A DNA stretch of 64,000 bases from Balneolaceae bacterium (GTDB lineage Bacteria; Bacteroidota; Rhodothermia; Balneolales; Balneolaceae): positions 1 through 64,000 of the forward strand of contig JAGYJQ010000014.1 in the NCBI GenBank assembly GCA_018401935.1, read 5' to 3'. The notes below the pieces were generated by a model. The model did not search any database. It was not told where the DNA came from and worked only from the letters and a program-made list of their open reading frames with translations. Made by a program: the position numbers and the translations under genes. Shown here piece by piece: positions 35,649-44,804 of the stretch; the first letter of the stretch is position 1, and each line of letters starts with the position of its first letter.

Positions 35649-38600
35649 TTATCGCCCACTCAATTTTTTAAAGGGCTGCTTGGCTCCCTGACTCCGACTT
35701 TTCCTTCCAGTTAAGGTGGGCTTCTGTTGAATAGGCTCACCTAATCTCGCGGTTTCTTTCAATCCTACTGGTGTATGATGACTGACTTGCAGGGATTGTA
35801 TGTACTTCGCCATCACATTAATACTTGGATACCGAAATACATCAACCGGTGTGCATTCGATTGAAAAGGCTTCGTTTAATCGATCTTTCATAGGTAAAAC
35901 CAGCATTGAATCGCCGCCTATTTCAAAGAAATTATCATGCTTAGATATATCCGCTTTATCGAGTAGTTCTTGCCATATCAAAGAAATTTTATGCTGAATT
36001 TTATTTAGTGATGCATCAGTGACCGTCTCATTAAGCGATGTACCAAGACCTTTCATAGCTGCTAATGTATCCAAGTCTACTTTACCATTGACCGTCAATG
36101 GTAGTGATGAAAGAAAAATCCATTTTGTTGGAATCATATAGTCTGGCAAGGATTGGGAAAGTGTCGATTTCACCTCTGCCTCTGTTAGCTGAATGCCGGT
36201 TTTAACCACGATAAATGCAACTAATTTTTCTGGATTATGTTCCTTGATCACTTTCACTTGATCAATGCTAGGGAGTTCTTTGATGGTATGCTCTACCTCT
36301 GCTATTTCTATACGATATCCTCTTAATTTGACCTGAGAATCTGAGCGACCTAAAAAGAGTAGATTTCCATCAAACTGTAGCTTCACACGATCACCTGTTG
36401 CATATAACCTAGACTCTGCTGGTGCTATATTGTATGCGCTAAGGCCTGTTTCTTGCAGGGAAATGAATCGTTCTTTAGTAAGTTCATCACGATGTACGTA
36501 CCCCTTAGCCACGCCGTCACCCCCGATAAATAGTTCTCCTTCTATCCCTGGTGGGAGTGGTTTTTTGGACTCATCAAGTACAAATAATTGAGTGTTCCAA
36601 ATTGGTTTTCCTATAGGAACTGCTCCTGACGCTGATGCTGCTCCTGACGCTGATGCTGCTCCTGACTTATTTTCTTCATATACCGCGCATCCTACCACCG
36701 TTTCTGTAGGGCCATATTCATTTATAATCCGCGTTTTGGGAGCATACTCGCGCCATGGTAAAATACTGCTATACGATAAGGCCTCTCCTCCTAAAATCAG
36801 GCAATTACATACTCCCTTTTTATCCTCATTGGCCAAAGTAGCGGATAACAAATCTAAATGAGAGGGGGTTAACTTTAGCATGGACCACGATTTATTACCG
36901 TATTTTTTGCGTTCGGCGAGAAGTTGATGCAAGGACTCAATTTCAATGCCTTCGGTTGTCATAAGATGAACGCTAGTTCCAGAAAGTAGGGGGGTCAATA
37001 AACTTGTTATGGTTGCATCAAATGCTATTGAACCATGAACTGGCGCTCCGAGTCCCTTATTCGACTTATAATATGAAATAGCCCAATGGATATAATTCAG
37101 GAGTCCTTTATGCGTGATCATTGCTCCTTTTGGTTCTCCAGTAGACCCGGAAGTGTACATTACATAAGCAATATCTTCTCGCTCCGGTATACTACTTAAA
37201 CGGGTTGATGTGGTTGTTGAGGCCCTTTCCCACTCCAATTCATCCGCATCTATCATGAGCTGTTCTACCTTTGAACCCTTGAAAAAATCAGCCTCATTTT
37301 TGGTGCTAATTACACACACTGGTTGGCAATCGTCCAATATAAATTGCACTCTCTTTTTCGGATAACTTGGATCAATGGGAACATAGGATGCCCCTGCTTT
37401 CCAAATTCCGAAAATGGCAACCAATACGTCAGCCGATCGGTTCAAATGCATACCAACTAAACTACCTTTACCGTGCCCTTTTTCCACTAACATCGATGCT
37501 AAGGCATTACTTTTATCACTCAGTTGAGCATAGGTCATATCACTTTGTTCAGAAGTGACAGCAAGATCATCTTTATGCTTTTCAGCAATGGAATCGAACC
37601 AGTCTACTATGCTCGAAAACGGGGGATACTCATGCTGTGTATTATTCCATTTTACAACCCAATCTTGCACAGCCTGCTTGTTCATTAACGAGAGATTTGA
37701 CATTGGGGACTCAATATCTAGTAAAACATGGTGGCATAATGTTTGAAAATAATCAACGAAATGGTCTATGCTTTGTTCAGAGAATTTATCCGTGCTATAA
37801 TCACATTCGATAACCACTTGTTCCTCTAATTCCATGATGTTAAAAACTAAATCAAAAGCCACATTGAACACCTTTTGTGAGGCCCATTCAACCTTCAGGT
37901 TAGCGAAATTGGGATGTTCTCCTACCCGATCAACATTAAACACAACTTGAATGGGGCTTTTTGCTCCATGATTAGACGTAGTCTTGAGTGCATTCAAAAG
38001 TTGGGAGTATGGATAATCCTGATGTTGGTAGCCTTGAAGTAGTTTTTTTCGAATACTCGTTAAAAAAGTCTGGAATGACGCGTTGGGATCGTAGTTGGAT
38101 TTAATGGGAATGAGATGAGTACAATAGCCCACGACTGATTCACTACCTTTGAAAGAACGGGCCGCAACAGGCATTCCAATAATAAGTTCATTTTGACCAC
38201 TCAGCTTATGCAACCACAGGGCGTGGATAGCAAAAAATGTCATAAACTCTGTAGCATTATTCTTTTTACTAAATTGCTTTAGACTCTGGACAAGATTAGA
38301 ATCAATTTCCTTTGAAATTCTTCCTCCTTTATAACTTTTTAAGGTAGGATTTGGCTTATCGCTAGGTAGCACTAAGGTTGAAGTGGGTTCCGCTAACTCA
38401 TTTAACCAATATGCTTCTTGTTTTGAAAAATCCTGTTCCTTTTGCCATGCCAAAACATCACTAAATTGTCTGGCTGATGGAAGCTCAAATGGGGTTTTAT
38501 TAACAAAATTGGTATAACAAGATGCCAACTCTTGAATGATGATATTCATTGACAAACCATCTACGATAATGTGATGCGCTTTGCACAACAAGCGATGGTC

Positions 38601-41117
38601 ATTGTCTGCTAATCGAATAAGTGTACAGTTAAATAATGGGTCTTTTGATAAATCAAAGGGCGTGGTAGCTTGCTGCTGTAAAGCCTGATCTAAGGCCGCT
38701 TTCTTATTTTTCTTTGTTGAAAGATCTAGTTCATTAAAAAACCTTGCAGCCTTGGTTGAAACCTTGGGTGAAAGTACTCCCTCATCCACTCCAATGATGG
38801 TAGTTCTTAATGCCTCGTGACGCTGTACAACCATTTCAATAGCCTTTTTCAATGAATCGATATCCAAAGAGCCTTTCATTGATAATAATGGGCTAATATG
38901 ATAAGCTAATGATGCTTCGGGTGTAATAGCTGATAAGGTAGCTAACTGCTTCTGCGCTAAGCTCAATGAAAAGCGACTTTCATCAACCCTACCCTCATTG
39001 ATCATATCATGTTTAGGGTTAGATGAATTGGTAGGATGAGCATTGCTTTTAGGGGGTATAAAACCACCATCTCTCATTGCTAAGACCGATTCTTTAACTA
39101 CAGAAATAATAAATTCAATGTCACGGTCGGTGTGAGCAGTAGATAAAAAACAATTTCTCCATTCCCATACAAATACCCCTCTAAGGTTCATATGGTAATA
39201 CAATAGCTCAAAATTGGTATTGAATTCAAACCTAAAAAGAGACCCAAAGTACGCAATCGAAATGGGCACCTCTTCATCCTTGAACCACTTATTTAACTCT
39301 TCTGCTAAATTTTTTGTCTTAGTATTTAACTCCTGCTGAAGTTTTCTCCCTTCCTTTTTCAAATGCTTAAGTGTTGCTAATGAAGCAGTCATAGAAAGAG
39401 GGTGTTGACAAAAAGTCCCCCCAAACACCACCCGATTAACTTCTGGATAGGATGTGTCCCCATAAGACCACATACCGCCATCTATTGGATCCATTAAATG
39501 ACTTTTCCCTGCAACTACACCAATAGGCAATCCACCCCCAATCACTTTACCATAAGTGGCCATATCAGCCTGTATATCAAACCAGGCTTGTGCGCCTCCT
39601 TGATGTGAGCGGAACCCTGTTATCATCTCATCAAAAATAAGTAAGGAACCTGTTTCCAAGGTTAGCGAACGAAGTTCTTTAAGAAATTCAGCTGGTTGTA
39701 CTGCTGGATTTCGACTTTGAACAGGTTCAACCATTACAGCAGCGATAGTATGTCCATGTTTGCGTATGAAGTCCAACGATTCAGGCTCATCATAAACTAA
39801 CACATAATGATCTTTTACAGCTCCCATGGGTGTACCAGGAGAGATAGGTTTAGAGACTGGCTCCCCATCTACTTCCTCCACTCTCATTCCCATAACAGAA
39901 TCTGAATGTCCGTGCCACGCCCCCTCAAAGGTTACTATTTTATCCCTTTTTGTTGCGGCCCTAGCTAAACGCATAGCTGCCATGACAGCTTCTGTCCCAC
40001 TGTTGGTAAAAGTAACTCGGTCAAACCCTGTCATCTCACAAATTAACTCAGCGACCTCGCCCACATTATCTGGTCTAGGGCCCATTTCGACGCCTTCCAA
40101 CACCATTCTATGGAGTTCTTTTTCAATGAACTCTGGATGATGTCCAAACAGACTAACTCCTTGACCCATTGAAATATCTACATATTCATTGCCATCAATA
40201 TCCCATACGCGACTACCTCTGGATTTATTTGAAACCAATGGATAGAGCATTTCTTTCGTCGTAAAACGAAATCCAATAGCGGCTCTACTATCCGCTAAAA
40301 CCGCCCGATATTTCTGAGTATGCTCCTTCGATGAAGCTGTTTTTTTGTTGTAATCAGCAATTAATTTTTCTAAATGTTTTTGCTGTCTTTCCGTAAGACC
40401 CCTGGCTCTTGTCTCTAATGCTGAGAGCATTTTTTGTGGCTGAATAGAACTTTTTGGCTTCTCCTTTACCCCCTGCTTTTCCTTCACTCCTAGATCTTTT
40501 TGTGCCGAATTAGTGGTATTCACTTCCGCTCTATTTACCTTTGTTGGTTCATTATTTGCCTGAATGTCACCGGCCAAATTACCCCCCGCCAAAAAACTAA
40601 GTTGCCGTTCAACCAGAGAGTTAAGCGCCTGCGAAGTGGCTTCAATTTGCCGCGCAAAAATTGTTTGAATATCCGCATCACTCTCTATCCTACCATTCCC
40701 GCCACCCAAGCTGACGTCCATATCTAATTTAAAACTACTTTGTGGGGTGCTACTCATCGGAGCTTCCATAACCGGTGTTTGTCCCATTTCAGGTACGACC
40801 TCTCGGGTTAATTCAGCTGTTGCTTTGGCCGCAGATTCAGCTGTTGCTTTGGCCGCAGATTCCTTGACAATATGCTGTACTAGAAAATGAATATTGGTCA
40901 ATTCTTCAAAAAACTGTCCAATCGTCACTTCAATATTGAATTCATTTTGAATCGTTCGCTGAACATCCATCAAGACCAGGGAATTTGCACCCATCTCTAA
41001 AAATGGTAATTCAGGATCAGGCACCCCCTCAGTATCAGGCATAGCATTGATAATGAGCTCATTTAAACGTTCAATAATCTGGTCGTAGGTCGGCTGATAG
41101 TTAGTGTTATCGCTCAT
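35649..41117 (-). CDS. Hybrid synthetase: ACP-aminotransferase-C-A(Asn-like)-PCP
   Basis: An 1822-aa protein with the mycosubtilin/iturin-style beta-amination layout. Order: ACP (about 10-85, EMGANSLVL, Ser46); linker with a tandem ESAAKATA repeat and a Gln-rich helix; PLP aminotransferase of the GSA-AT class (about 270-690), with TNSGTEAVMAAMRLAR, IFDEMITGFR and PLP lysine in TYGKVIGGG (Lys524); C with HHIIVDG (near 848); A (about 1200-1700) with code read DATKIGEVGK, closest to Asn codes; PCP (GGDSML, near 1737); and a basic C-terminal tail. The aminotransferase converts the beta-keto of the incoming chain to an amine; Asn is then added. A linker repeat at 36622-36666 adds SGAASA units within A. 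It is preceded by the propeller gene by 8 bp. Confidence 0.95.
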   Translation of the reverse strand: MSDNTNYQPTYDQIIERLNELIINAMPDTEGVPDPELPFLEMGANSLVLMDVQRTIQNEFNIEVTIGQFFEELTNIHFLVQHIVKESAAKATAESAAKATAELTREVVPEMGQTPVMEAPMSSTPQSSFKLDMDVSLGGGNGRIESDADIQTIFARQIEATSQALNSLVERQLSFLAGGNLAGDIQANNEPTKVNRAEVNTTNSAQKDLGVKEKQGVKEKPKSSIQPQKMLSALETRARGLTERQQKHLEKLIADYNKKTASSKEHTQKYRAVLADSRAAIGFRFTTKEMLYPLVSNKSRGSRVWDIDGNEYVDISMGQGVSLFGHHPEFIEKELHRMVLEGVEMGPRPDNVGEVAELICEMTGFDRVTFTNSGTEAVMAAMRLARAATKRDKIVTFEGAWHGHSDSVMGMRVEEVDGEPVSKPISPGTPMGAVKDHYVLVYDEPESLDFIRKHGHTIAAVMVEPVQSRNPAVQPAEFLKELRSLTLETGSLLIFDEMITGFRSHQGGAQAWFDIQADMATYGKVIGGGLPIGVVAGKSHLMDPIDGGMWSYGDTSYPEVNRVVFGGTFCQHPLSMTASLATLKHLKKEGRKLQQELNTKTKNLAEELNKWFKDEEVPISIAYFGSLFRFEFNTNFELLYYHMNLRGVFVWEWRNCFLSTAHTDRDIEFIISVVKESVLAMRDGGFIPPKSNAHPTNSSNPKHDMINEGRVDESRFSLSLAQKQLATLSAITPEASLAYHISPLLSMKGSLDIDSLKKAIEMVVQRHEALRTTIIGVDEGVLSPKVSTKAARFFNELDLSTKKNKKAALDQALQQQATTPFDLSKDPLFNCTLIRLADNDHRLLCKAHHIIVDGLSMNIIIQELASCYTNFVNKTPFELPSARQFSDVLAWQKEQDFSKQEAYWLNELAEPTSTLVLPSDKPNPTLKSYKGGRISKEIDSNLVQSLKQFSKKNNATEFMTFFAIHALWLHKLSGQNELIIGMPVAARSFKGSESVVGYCTHLIPIKSNYDPNASFQTFLTSIRKKLLQGYQHQDYPYSQLLNALKTTSNHGAKSPIQVVFNVDRVGEHPNFANLKVEWASQKVFNVAFDLVFNIMELEEQVVIECDYSTDKFSEQSIDHFVDYFQTLCHHVLLDIESPMSNLSLMNKQAVQDWVVKWNNTQHEYPPFSSIVDWFDSIAEKHKDDLAVTSEQSDMTYAQLSDKSNALASMLVEKGHGKGSLVGMHLNRSADVLVAIFGIWKAGASYVPIDPSYPKKRVQFILDDCQPVCVISTKNEADFFKGSKVEQLMIDADELEWERASTTTSTRLSSIPEREDIAYVMYTSGSTGEPKGAMITHKGLLNYIHWAISYYKSNKGLGAPVHGSIAFDATITSLLTPLLSGTSVHLMTTEGIEIESLHQLLAERKKYGNKSWSMLKLTPSHLDLLSATLANEDKKGVCNCLILGGEALSYSSILPWREYAPKTRIINEYGPTETVVGCAVYEENKSGAASASGAASASGAVPIGKPIWNTQLFVLDESKKPLPPGIEGELFIGGDGVAKGYVHRDELTKERFISLQETGLSAYNIAPAESRLYATGDRVKLQFDGNLLFLGRSDSQVKLRGYRIEIAEVEHTIKELPSIDQVKVIKEHNPEKLVAFIVVKTGIQLTEAEVKSTLSQSLPDYMIPTKWIFLSSLPLTVNGKVDLDTLAAMKGLGTSLNETVTDASLNKIQHKISLIWQELLDKADISKHDNFFEIGGDSMLVLPMKDRLNEAFSIECTPVDVFRYPSINVMAKYIQSLQVSHHTPVGLKETARLGEPIQQKPTLTGRKSRSQGAKQPFKKLSGR
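36622..36666. repeat. 18-bp tandem repeat (2.5 copies) inside the A domain
   Basis: GCTCCTGACGCTGATGCT is repeated at 36622-36639 and 36640-36657, with a half copy after. It keeps the reading frame and encodes an Ala/Ser/Gly-rich loop (SGAASASGAASASGA) in the adenylation domain just after the YGPTE core. Confidence 0.8.
40811..40858. repeat. 24-bp tandem repeat (2 copies) in the ACP-aminotransferase linker
   Basis: Two identical 24-bp units (40811-40834, 40835-40858) encode an eight-residue unit ESAAKATA twice, immediately after the N-terminal ACP. The reading frame is kept. Confidence 0.85.
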
Positions 41118-41125
41118 GTGAATAT

Positions 41126-42310
41126 TTATTTGGATGATGGATTCAAACCGATTCGCAACATTAAACCGGAATGATCAAATGGTGCAATTTCATAAGGGGC
41201 TAAAAAGAGTGAATCATGTAATAATGTTCCTCCCATATACCCCATACTTTTTGGATCTTTTAACGCTGTGTCATAAGTGGACCAAGCATTAGGATCCTGA
41301 AAATCTAGGCGAGTGTCATAACTTGCTAGCCTACCATGGTACATTCCCTCTTCTTTACAATGGGGAATAAAATGTATGATGTGCCCATCAGCAATGGCTC
41401 CAAAATACCCTCTGTTATCTTTATGTAATGAGGTCATATCGAAGCACTCCCAATGATTAGGATCCAATACATCTTTATCTACAGAAACCCGGAGTACCAA
41501 ACCATGCCTCTCTACACCATTGTAGTAGGGGGATAAATAAAGGTGATGCTGATCAAAAACTCCGCCAACAAAGCCTTTTGCAAGTGGGTGAATCTGTGTT
41601 AGATCAATGCAGGACCAATTGGTTGGATCTCCAAAATCACTCCCATTTCTATGCCGAAGTAACAAACCATGATAGTCTCTGTTCTCACGAACGTATGGGA
41701 TATAGTAGGTGTACCGTTGAGTGGAAATAGCCCCATGGAATCCTCTGCTATTTGGCCATAGAGATTCGGTATTAAAATATTGCCAACTTTGCACCTGCTC
41801 AAATGGCGAACGAGTATCATAGCGAACCATAGTCCCATTATGCTGAGTCCAACTCTCTTGATACGCCGACATATGAATATACCGTCCGTCGAAACTACCG
41901 CTTACGAAGCCTTTGGCTTTTGGATGGAGTAAATTCTGCAAGTCAACAAACGACCACGACAAAGCATCGAAAAAGTCTTTGCCTACCTCATATCGAGCAA
42001 CTACGCCGTGATGTGCTTCGTTATGAAATGGTATGAAATACATGTAATTACCATCGAAGAGTACATCAACAAAACCTTTCGCATGCGTATTCCATTGAGT
42101 GATATCAACTTCGCTCCAAGCATGTTCATCATCAAAATCTAGATCGCTATTATATCGTACGACGGTTCCATGGAATACCCCTTTTTCGTTTGAAAGTGGA
42201 GCGTAATAGATATATAATCCATCGTTTTCCGCACCCGAAAATCCCTTACGGCGGGCATTAGTACTCGACGCATCGAAGAATTGATAGGTATATTTAGTCG
42301 TAGAGTTCAT
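41126..42310 (-). CDS. Seven-repeat protein, predicted seven-bladed beta-propeller, unknown function
   Basis: A 394-aa cytoplasmic-looking protein (no signal peptide) built from seven repeats of about 50-56 residues. Each has the pattern (K/R)GFxGxxFDGxYxYxxPY, then HGxxxRYD, then DFxDxxxWxxxD. Repeats begin near residues 22, 78, 133, 189, 245, 300 and 356. The last repeat lacks its final strand, while the N-terminus (YTYQFFDASSTNAR) supplies exactly that missing piece. That is a velcro closure typical of beta-propellers, so seven blades are predicted. It is not a kelch, WD40 or BNR pattern, and I do not recognise a family. The gene touches the FkbH stop (TAAATG) and ends 8 bp before the aminotransferase gene, so it belongs to the biosynthetic operon. 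Confidence 0.85.
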   Translation of the reverse strand: MNSTTKYTYQFFDASSTNARRKGFSGAENDGLYIYYAPLSNEKGVFHGTVVRYNSDLDFDDEHAWSEVDITQWNTHAKGFVDVLFDGNYMYFIPFHNEAHHGVVARYEVGKDFFDALSWSFVDLQNLLHPKAKGFVSGSFDGRYIHMSAYQESWTQHNGTMVRYDTRSPFEQVQSWQYFNTESLWPNSRGFHGAISTQRYTYYIPYVRENRDYHGLLLRHRNGSDFGDPTNWSCIDLTQIHPLAKGFVGGVFDQHHLYLSPYYNGVERHGLVLRVSVDKDVLDPNHWECFDMTSLHKDNRGYFGAIADGHIIHFIPHCKEEGMYHGRLASYDTRLDFQDPNAWSTYDTALKDPKSMGYMGGTLLHDSLFLAPYEIAPFDHSGLMLRIGLNPSSK

Positions 42311-43360
42311 TTAAACTACTGGTGAATGAGGGCCTGTATTTATTGTCATATAAGTAGGGTAATCGGGGATATTGGTTAAATCATTCTCGAGTAACGACCA
42401 TGCTTCCTGTCGCTTAATTTCGGTAAACTGGTTGAACTTGTAGGTTATATACATCATCCTGTTTCGCTCATTTGAGACAAATTCAGCTTGAAGACGAACC
42501 CCATTTTCTTTGGCTAACTTTCGAATAAAACTAATTAAAACCGTCCCAACCCCTCTAGACATAACCCTACAAGACATTAGAAGTAGCTTAACGGACCAAA
42601 TCTCAGTAGTCTTCTCCACTAGTACCAACCCAATTTTACCATAGGTGCCATACTTATCATCCAGGGCTGCTACGAATAAAAGATGATCTGGCGATTGGGT
42701 AAAAAACACTAATTCGTCGTAATCGTAGGTGTAAGCAGTCGTATTTAGTTGATTTGTACGCTGAGTTAGCTCTTCGGCACGCTTCAAATCTTCTTCAATG
42801 GCCTCAGTTATGCTTAGCTTCATATTCAGTGTAGTTAAGAACTCATCCTGCGCGCCACTAAACTCTTCTTCGATTTTATTCCTTAGGATATCACTCTGAT
42901 ACATCAAGCGTCTTTTTTTTGAATCACTTGTAATGAATCTCGGTATCATCACTGGCATTTCTTCAATTTCAGCGACTTGTTCTGCGTCAATTGTTAGCAC
43001 ATCTGGAAGGGAGTATGAAACCTCTTCTCTTTCGTACACTTGGTCGTCCACAAAAGCAATGGTATCTGTTCCAATATTGATTGATTGGGCAATTTTTTTA
43101 ATGGAAGTAGATTTAGGCTCCCAATTAATTTGTGGGTAAATGAAATACTCTGATAGGCCAAGTTCTTCTAGTTTAGACCAAGCAAAATCATGATCATTCT
43201 TACTGGCTATTGACTGTAATATGCCACGACTATCGAGGGTTTTGATCAATTTGAGGGTCTCAGGAGCCACATATACCTCCGCATCTTCTAACAGTGTTCC
43301 ACTCCAAAGGGTATTGTCCAAGTCCCAAACCAAACATTTAATTTTAAGATCTTTACTCAT
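42311..43360 (-). CDS. fkbH: FkbH-like HAD-family glyceryl-ACP synthase
   Basis: A 349-aa protein of the FkbH family, which takes 1,3-bisphosphoglycerate, removes phosphate and loads glyceryl onto a carrier protein. The HAD nucleophile motif is VWDLDNTLWSG (near the N-terminus), then SIASKNDHDFAW and FVDDQVYEREEV; the C-terminal half is GNAT-like (TNQLNTTAYTYD, MSCRVMSRGVGT, EFVSNERNRMMY). I chose ATG 43360 (MSKDLKIKCLVWD), one base after the upstream TAG and preceded by AGAGGA; the frame extends to 43432 but inside the upstream gene. With the next three genes it forms an FkbH-I-J-K-like set for an ACP-bound C3 extender. Confidence is high because HAD and context agree. Confidence 0.93.
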   Translation of the reverse strand: MSKDLKIKCLVWDLDNTLWSGTLLEDAEVYVAPETLKLIKTLDSRGILQSIASKNDHDFAWSKLEELGLSEYFIYPQINWEPKSTSIKKIAQSINIGTDTIAFVDDQVYEREEVSYSLPDVLTIDAEQVAEIEEMPVMIPRFITSDSKKRRLMYQSDILRNKIEEEFSGAQDEFLTTLNMKLSITEAIEEDLKRAEELTQRTNQLNTTAYTYDYDELVFFTQSPDHLLFVAALDDKYGTYGKIGLVLVEKTTEIWSVKLLLMSCRVMSRGVGTVLISFIRKLAKENGVRLQAEFVSNERNRMMYITYKFNQFTEIKRQEAWSLLENDLTNIPDYPTYMTINTGPHSPVV

Positions 43361-43361
43361 C

Positions 43362-44543
43362 CTATCCTCTGTTACTTTGTGCGTTACGCTCTCGTTGTTG
43401 AACGGTAAACTCCTGATGACCTGCTTTGGCAATGATTATTTGCTGCATTTGGGAACTACCTTCAATAATCTCCATAATTCTAGCGTCGCGAAAATAGCGC
43501 TGAACTGGAAAATCACTGGAACAGCCATTGGCTCCATGTATTTGAACAGCTGAATTAGTCGATTTGGTTGCCGCTTTTGAAGCATAATATTTTGCAGTAG
43601 ATGTTTCCATTATCAAAGAAGGCTCACCCGATGACTTCAAAAATGATGCATGCATACAAAGCATACGTGCTGCTTTAGTTTCCACAATCATTTCGGTAAG
43701 CATTTCTTGGATGAGCTGATGTTCTACCAAAGGCTTTCCAAATTGGACTCGCTTCGAAGCATAATCCATAGATGCCTCAAGGGCTGCTTGGGATAACCCG
43801 ACACAACCCCACGCAATGCTATAACGCCCTTGATCTAAGGCAGTGGCTGCAATATGAGAAAACCCAAACCCAGGCTTACCGACCATACTATCTTCGCTAA
43901 CCAGCACATCTTGAAGTGACAAGTCGGCAAGATTAGCCGATCTAAACCCAAGCATACCCTTGATTGGTTCTGCAGTAAACCCTTTCATATCCCGTTCTAC
44001 CAAGAAGGCAACGGGCATATTATTAAGCTGTACAAAAACCAGGTATAACGTAGCTGTAGCCCCGAATGAAATCCATCTCTTCTTTCCATTTATCACATAA
44101 TTGCCGTCATCATTGCAAACCGCTGAACTTTCAATATTACGCGCATCACTACCTACAGATGGCTCAGTAAGACCGAAAGCTGCAATAGTCTCACCCGTTG
44201 CCAACTTAGGTAACCATTTCTCTTTTTGTTGGGTAGAACCCCATTTAACAAGGGTTTGAATAGCCATGGATTGCACCGTTACTAAACTTAACAATGAGGC
44301 ACTCGAACGACCTAATTCTTCACAAAACAAACCCCACTTCAATGGATCCAAACCAACCCCACCATATTCCACAGGAACAAGCGCCCCCAAATGACCATCT
44401 TTTGCCATTTGATTAATCAATGATTGAGGTGTTTCTTGTTGTTCATCGAATGTATCTGCAAAAGGCACTACATACTGATCTACCCATTGTTGATAGGTCT
44501 TCTTGGCTTGAATTTGGTCTTCGGTTAAATCAAAATTGAGCAT
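43362..44543 (-). CDS. Acyl-CoA/ACP dehydrogenase of the extender cassette (FkbI-like)
   Basis: A 393-aa flavin acyl-CoA dehydrogenase fold. Motifs: GLTEPSVGSDARN, GKKRWISFGATA (FAD/substrate segment), LDQGRYSIAWGCVGLSQAALE and the C-terminal QIHGANGCSSDFPVQRYFRDARIMEI block. In FkbH-type cassettes such an enzyme oxidises the glyceryl-ACP intermediate toward hydroxymalonyl-ACP. It is placed between the small ACP (7 bp upstream) and FkbH (stop and start one base apart), so the cassette role is more likely than fatty-acid oxidation. The catalytic base was not localised with certainty. Confidence 0.9.
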   Translation of the reverse strand: MLNFDLTEDQIQAKKTYQQWVDQYVVPFADTFDEQQETPQSLINQMAKDGHLGALVPVEYGGVGLDPLKWGLFCEELGRSSASLLSLVTVQSMAIQTLVKWGSTQQKEKWLPKLATGETIAAFGLTEPSVGSDARNIESSAVCNDDGNYVINGKKRWISFGATATLYLVFVQLNNMPVAFLVERDMKGFTAEPIKGMLGFRSANLADLSLQDVLVSEDSMVGKPGFGFSHIAATALDQGRYSIAWGCVGLSQAALEASMDYASKRVQFGKPLVEHQLIQEMLTEMIVETKAARMLCMHASFLKSSGEPSLIMETSTAKYYASKAATKSTNSAVQIHGANGCSSDFPVQRYFRDARIMEIIEGSSQMQQIIIAKAGHQEFTVQQRERNAQSNRG

Positions 44544-44550
44544 GAATCTC

Positions 44551-44787
44551 CTATTTCTGCTTTAGGGTAATAAACTGGACAATAGCTTGAACCGACTTGA
44601 AGTTTTCATAATCCAAATCTTCATTGGTTACCTGAATTCCATACTCTTGTTCAATAAAAAGTACTAATTGCATGGCATAGAGTGAGTTCACTAAACCAGC
44701 CGAAAAAAGATCTAGATCTCCATCCACTTCAGGATCACTTACATATTTGCCTAAAAAGCTTCTGACTTTTGTTTCTATCTCGTTCAT
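44551..44787 (-). CDS. Discrete acyl carrier protein of the extender cassette (FkbJ-like)
   Basis: A 78-aa carrier protein with the phosphopantetheine site in DLFSAGLVNSLYAMQLV, where the second Ser (VNSL) is the attachment site. It would carry the glycerate-derived C3 unit through oxidation to a hydroxymalonyl-type extender, after activation by the PPTase at 19.7 kb. The gene lies 17 bp after the 3-hydroxyacyl dehydrogenase and 7 bp before the acyl dehydrogenase. As a short stand-alone ACP among FkbH/I/K-like genes, its job is well supported by context. Confidence 0.92.
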   Translation of the reverse strand: MNEIETKVRSFLGKYVSDPEVDGDLDLFSAGLVNSLYAMQLVLFIEQEYGIQVTNEDLDYENFKSVQAIVQFITLKQK

Positions 44788-44804
44788 ATAGTTAATTTTG
44801 GGTA

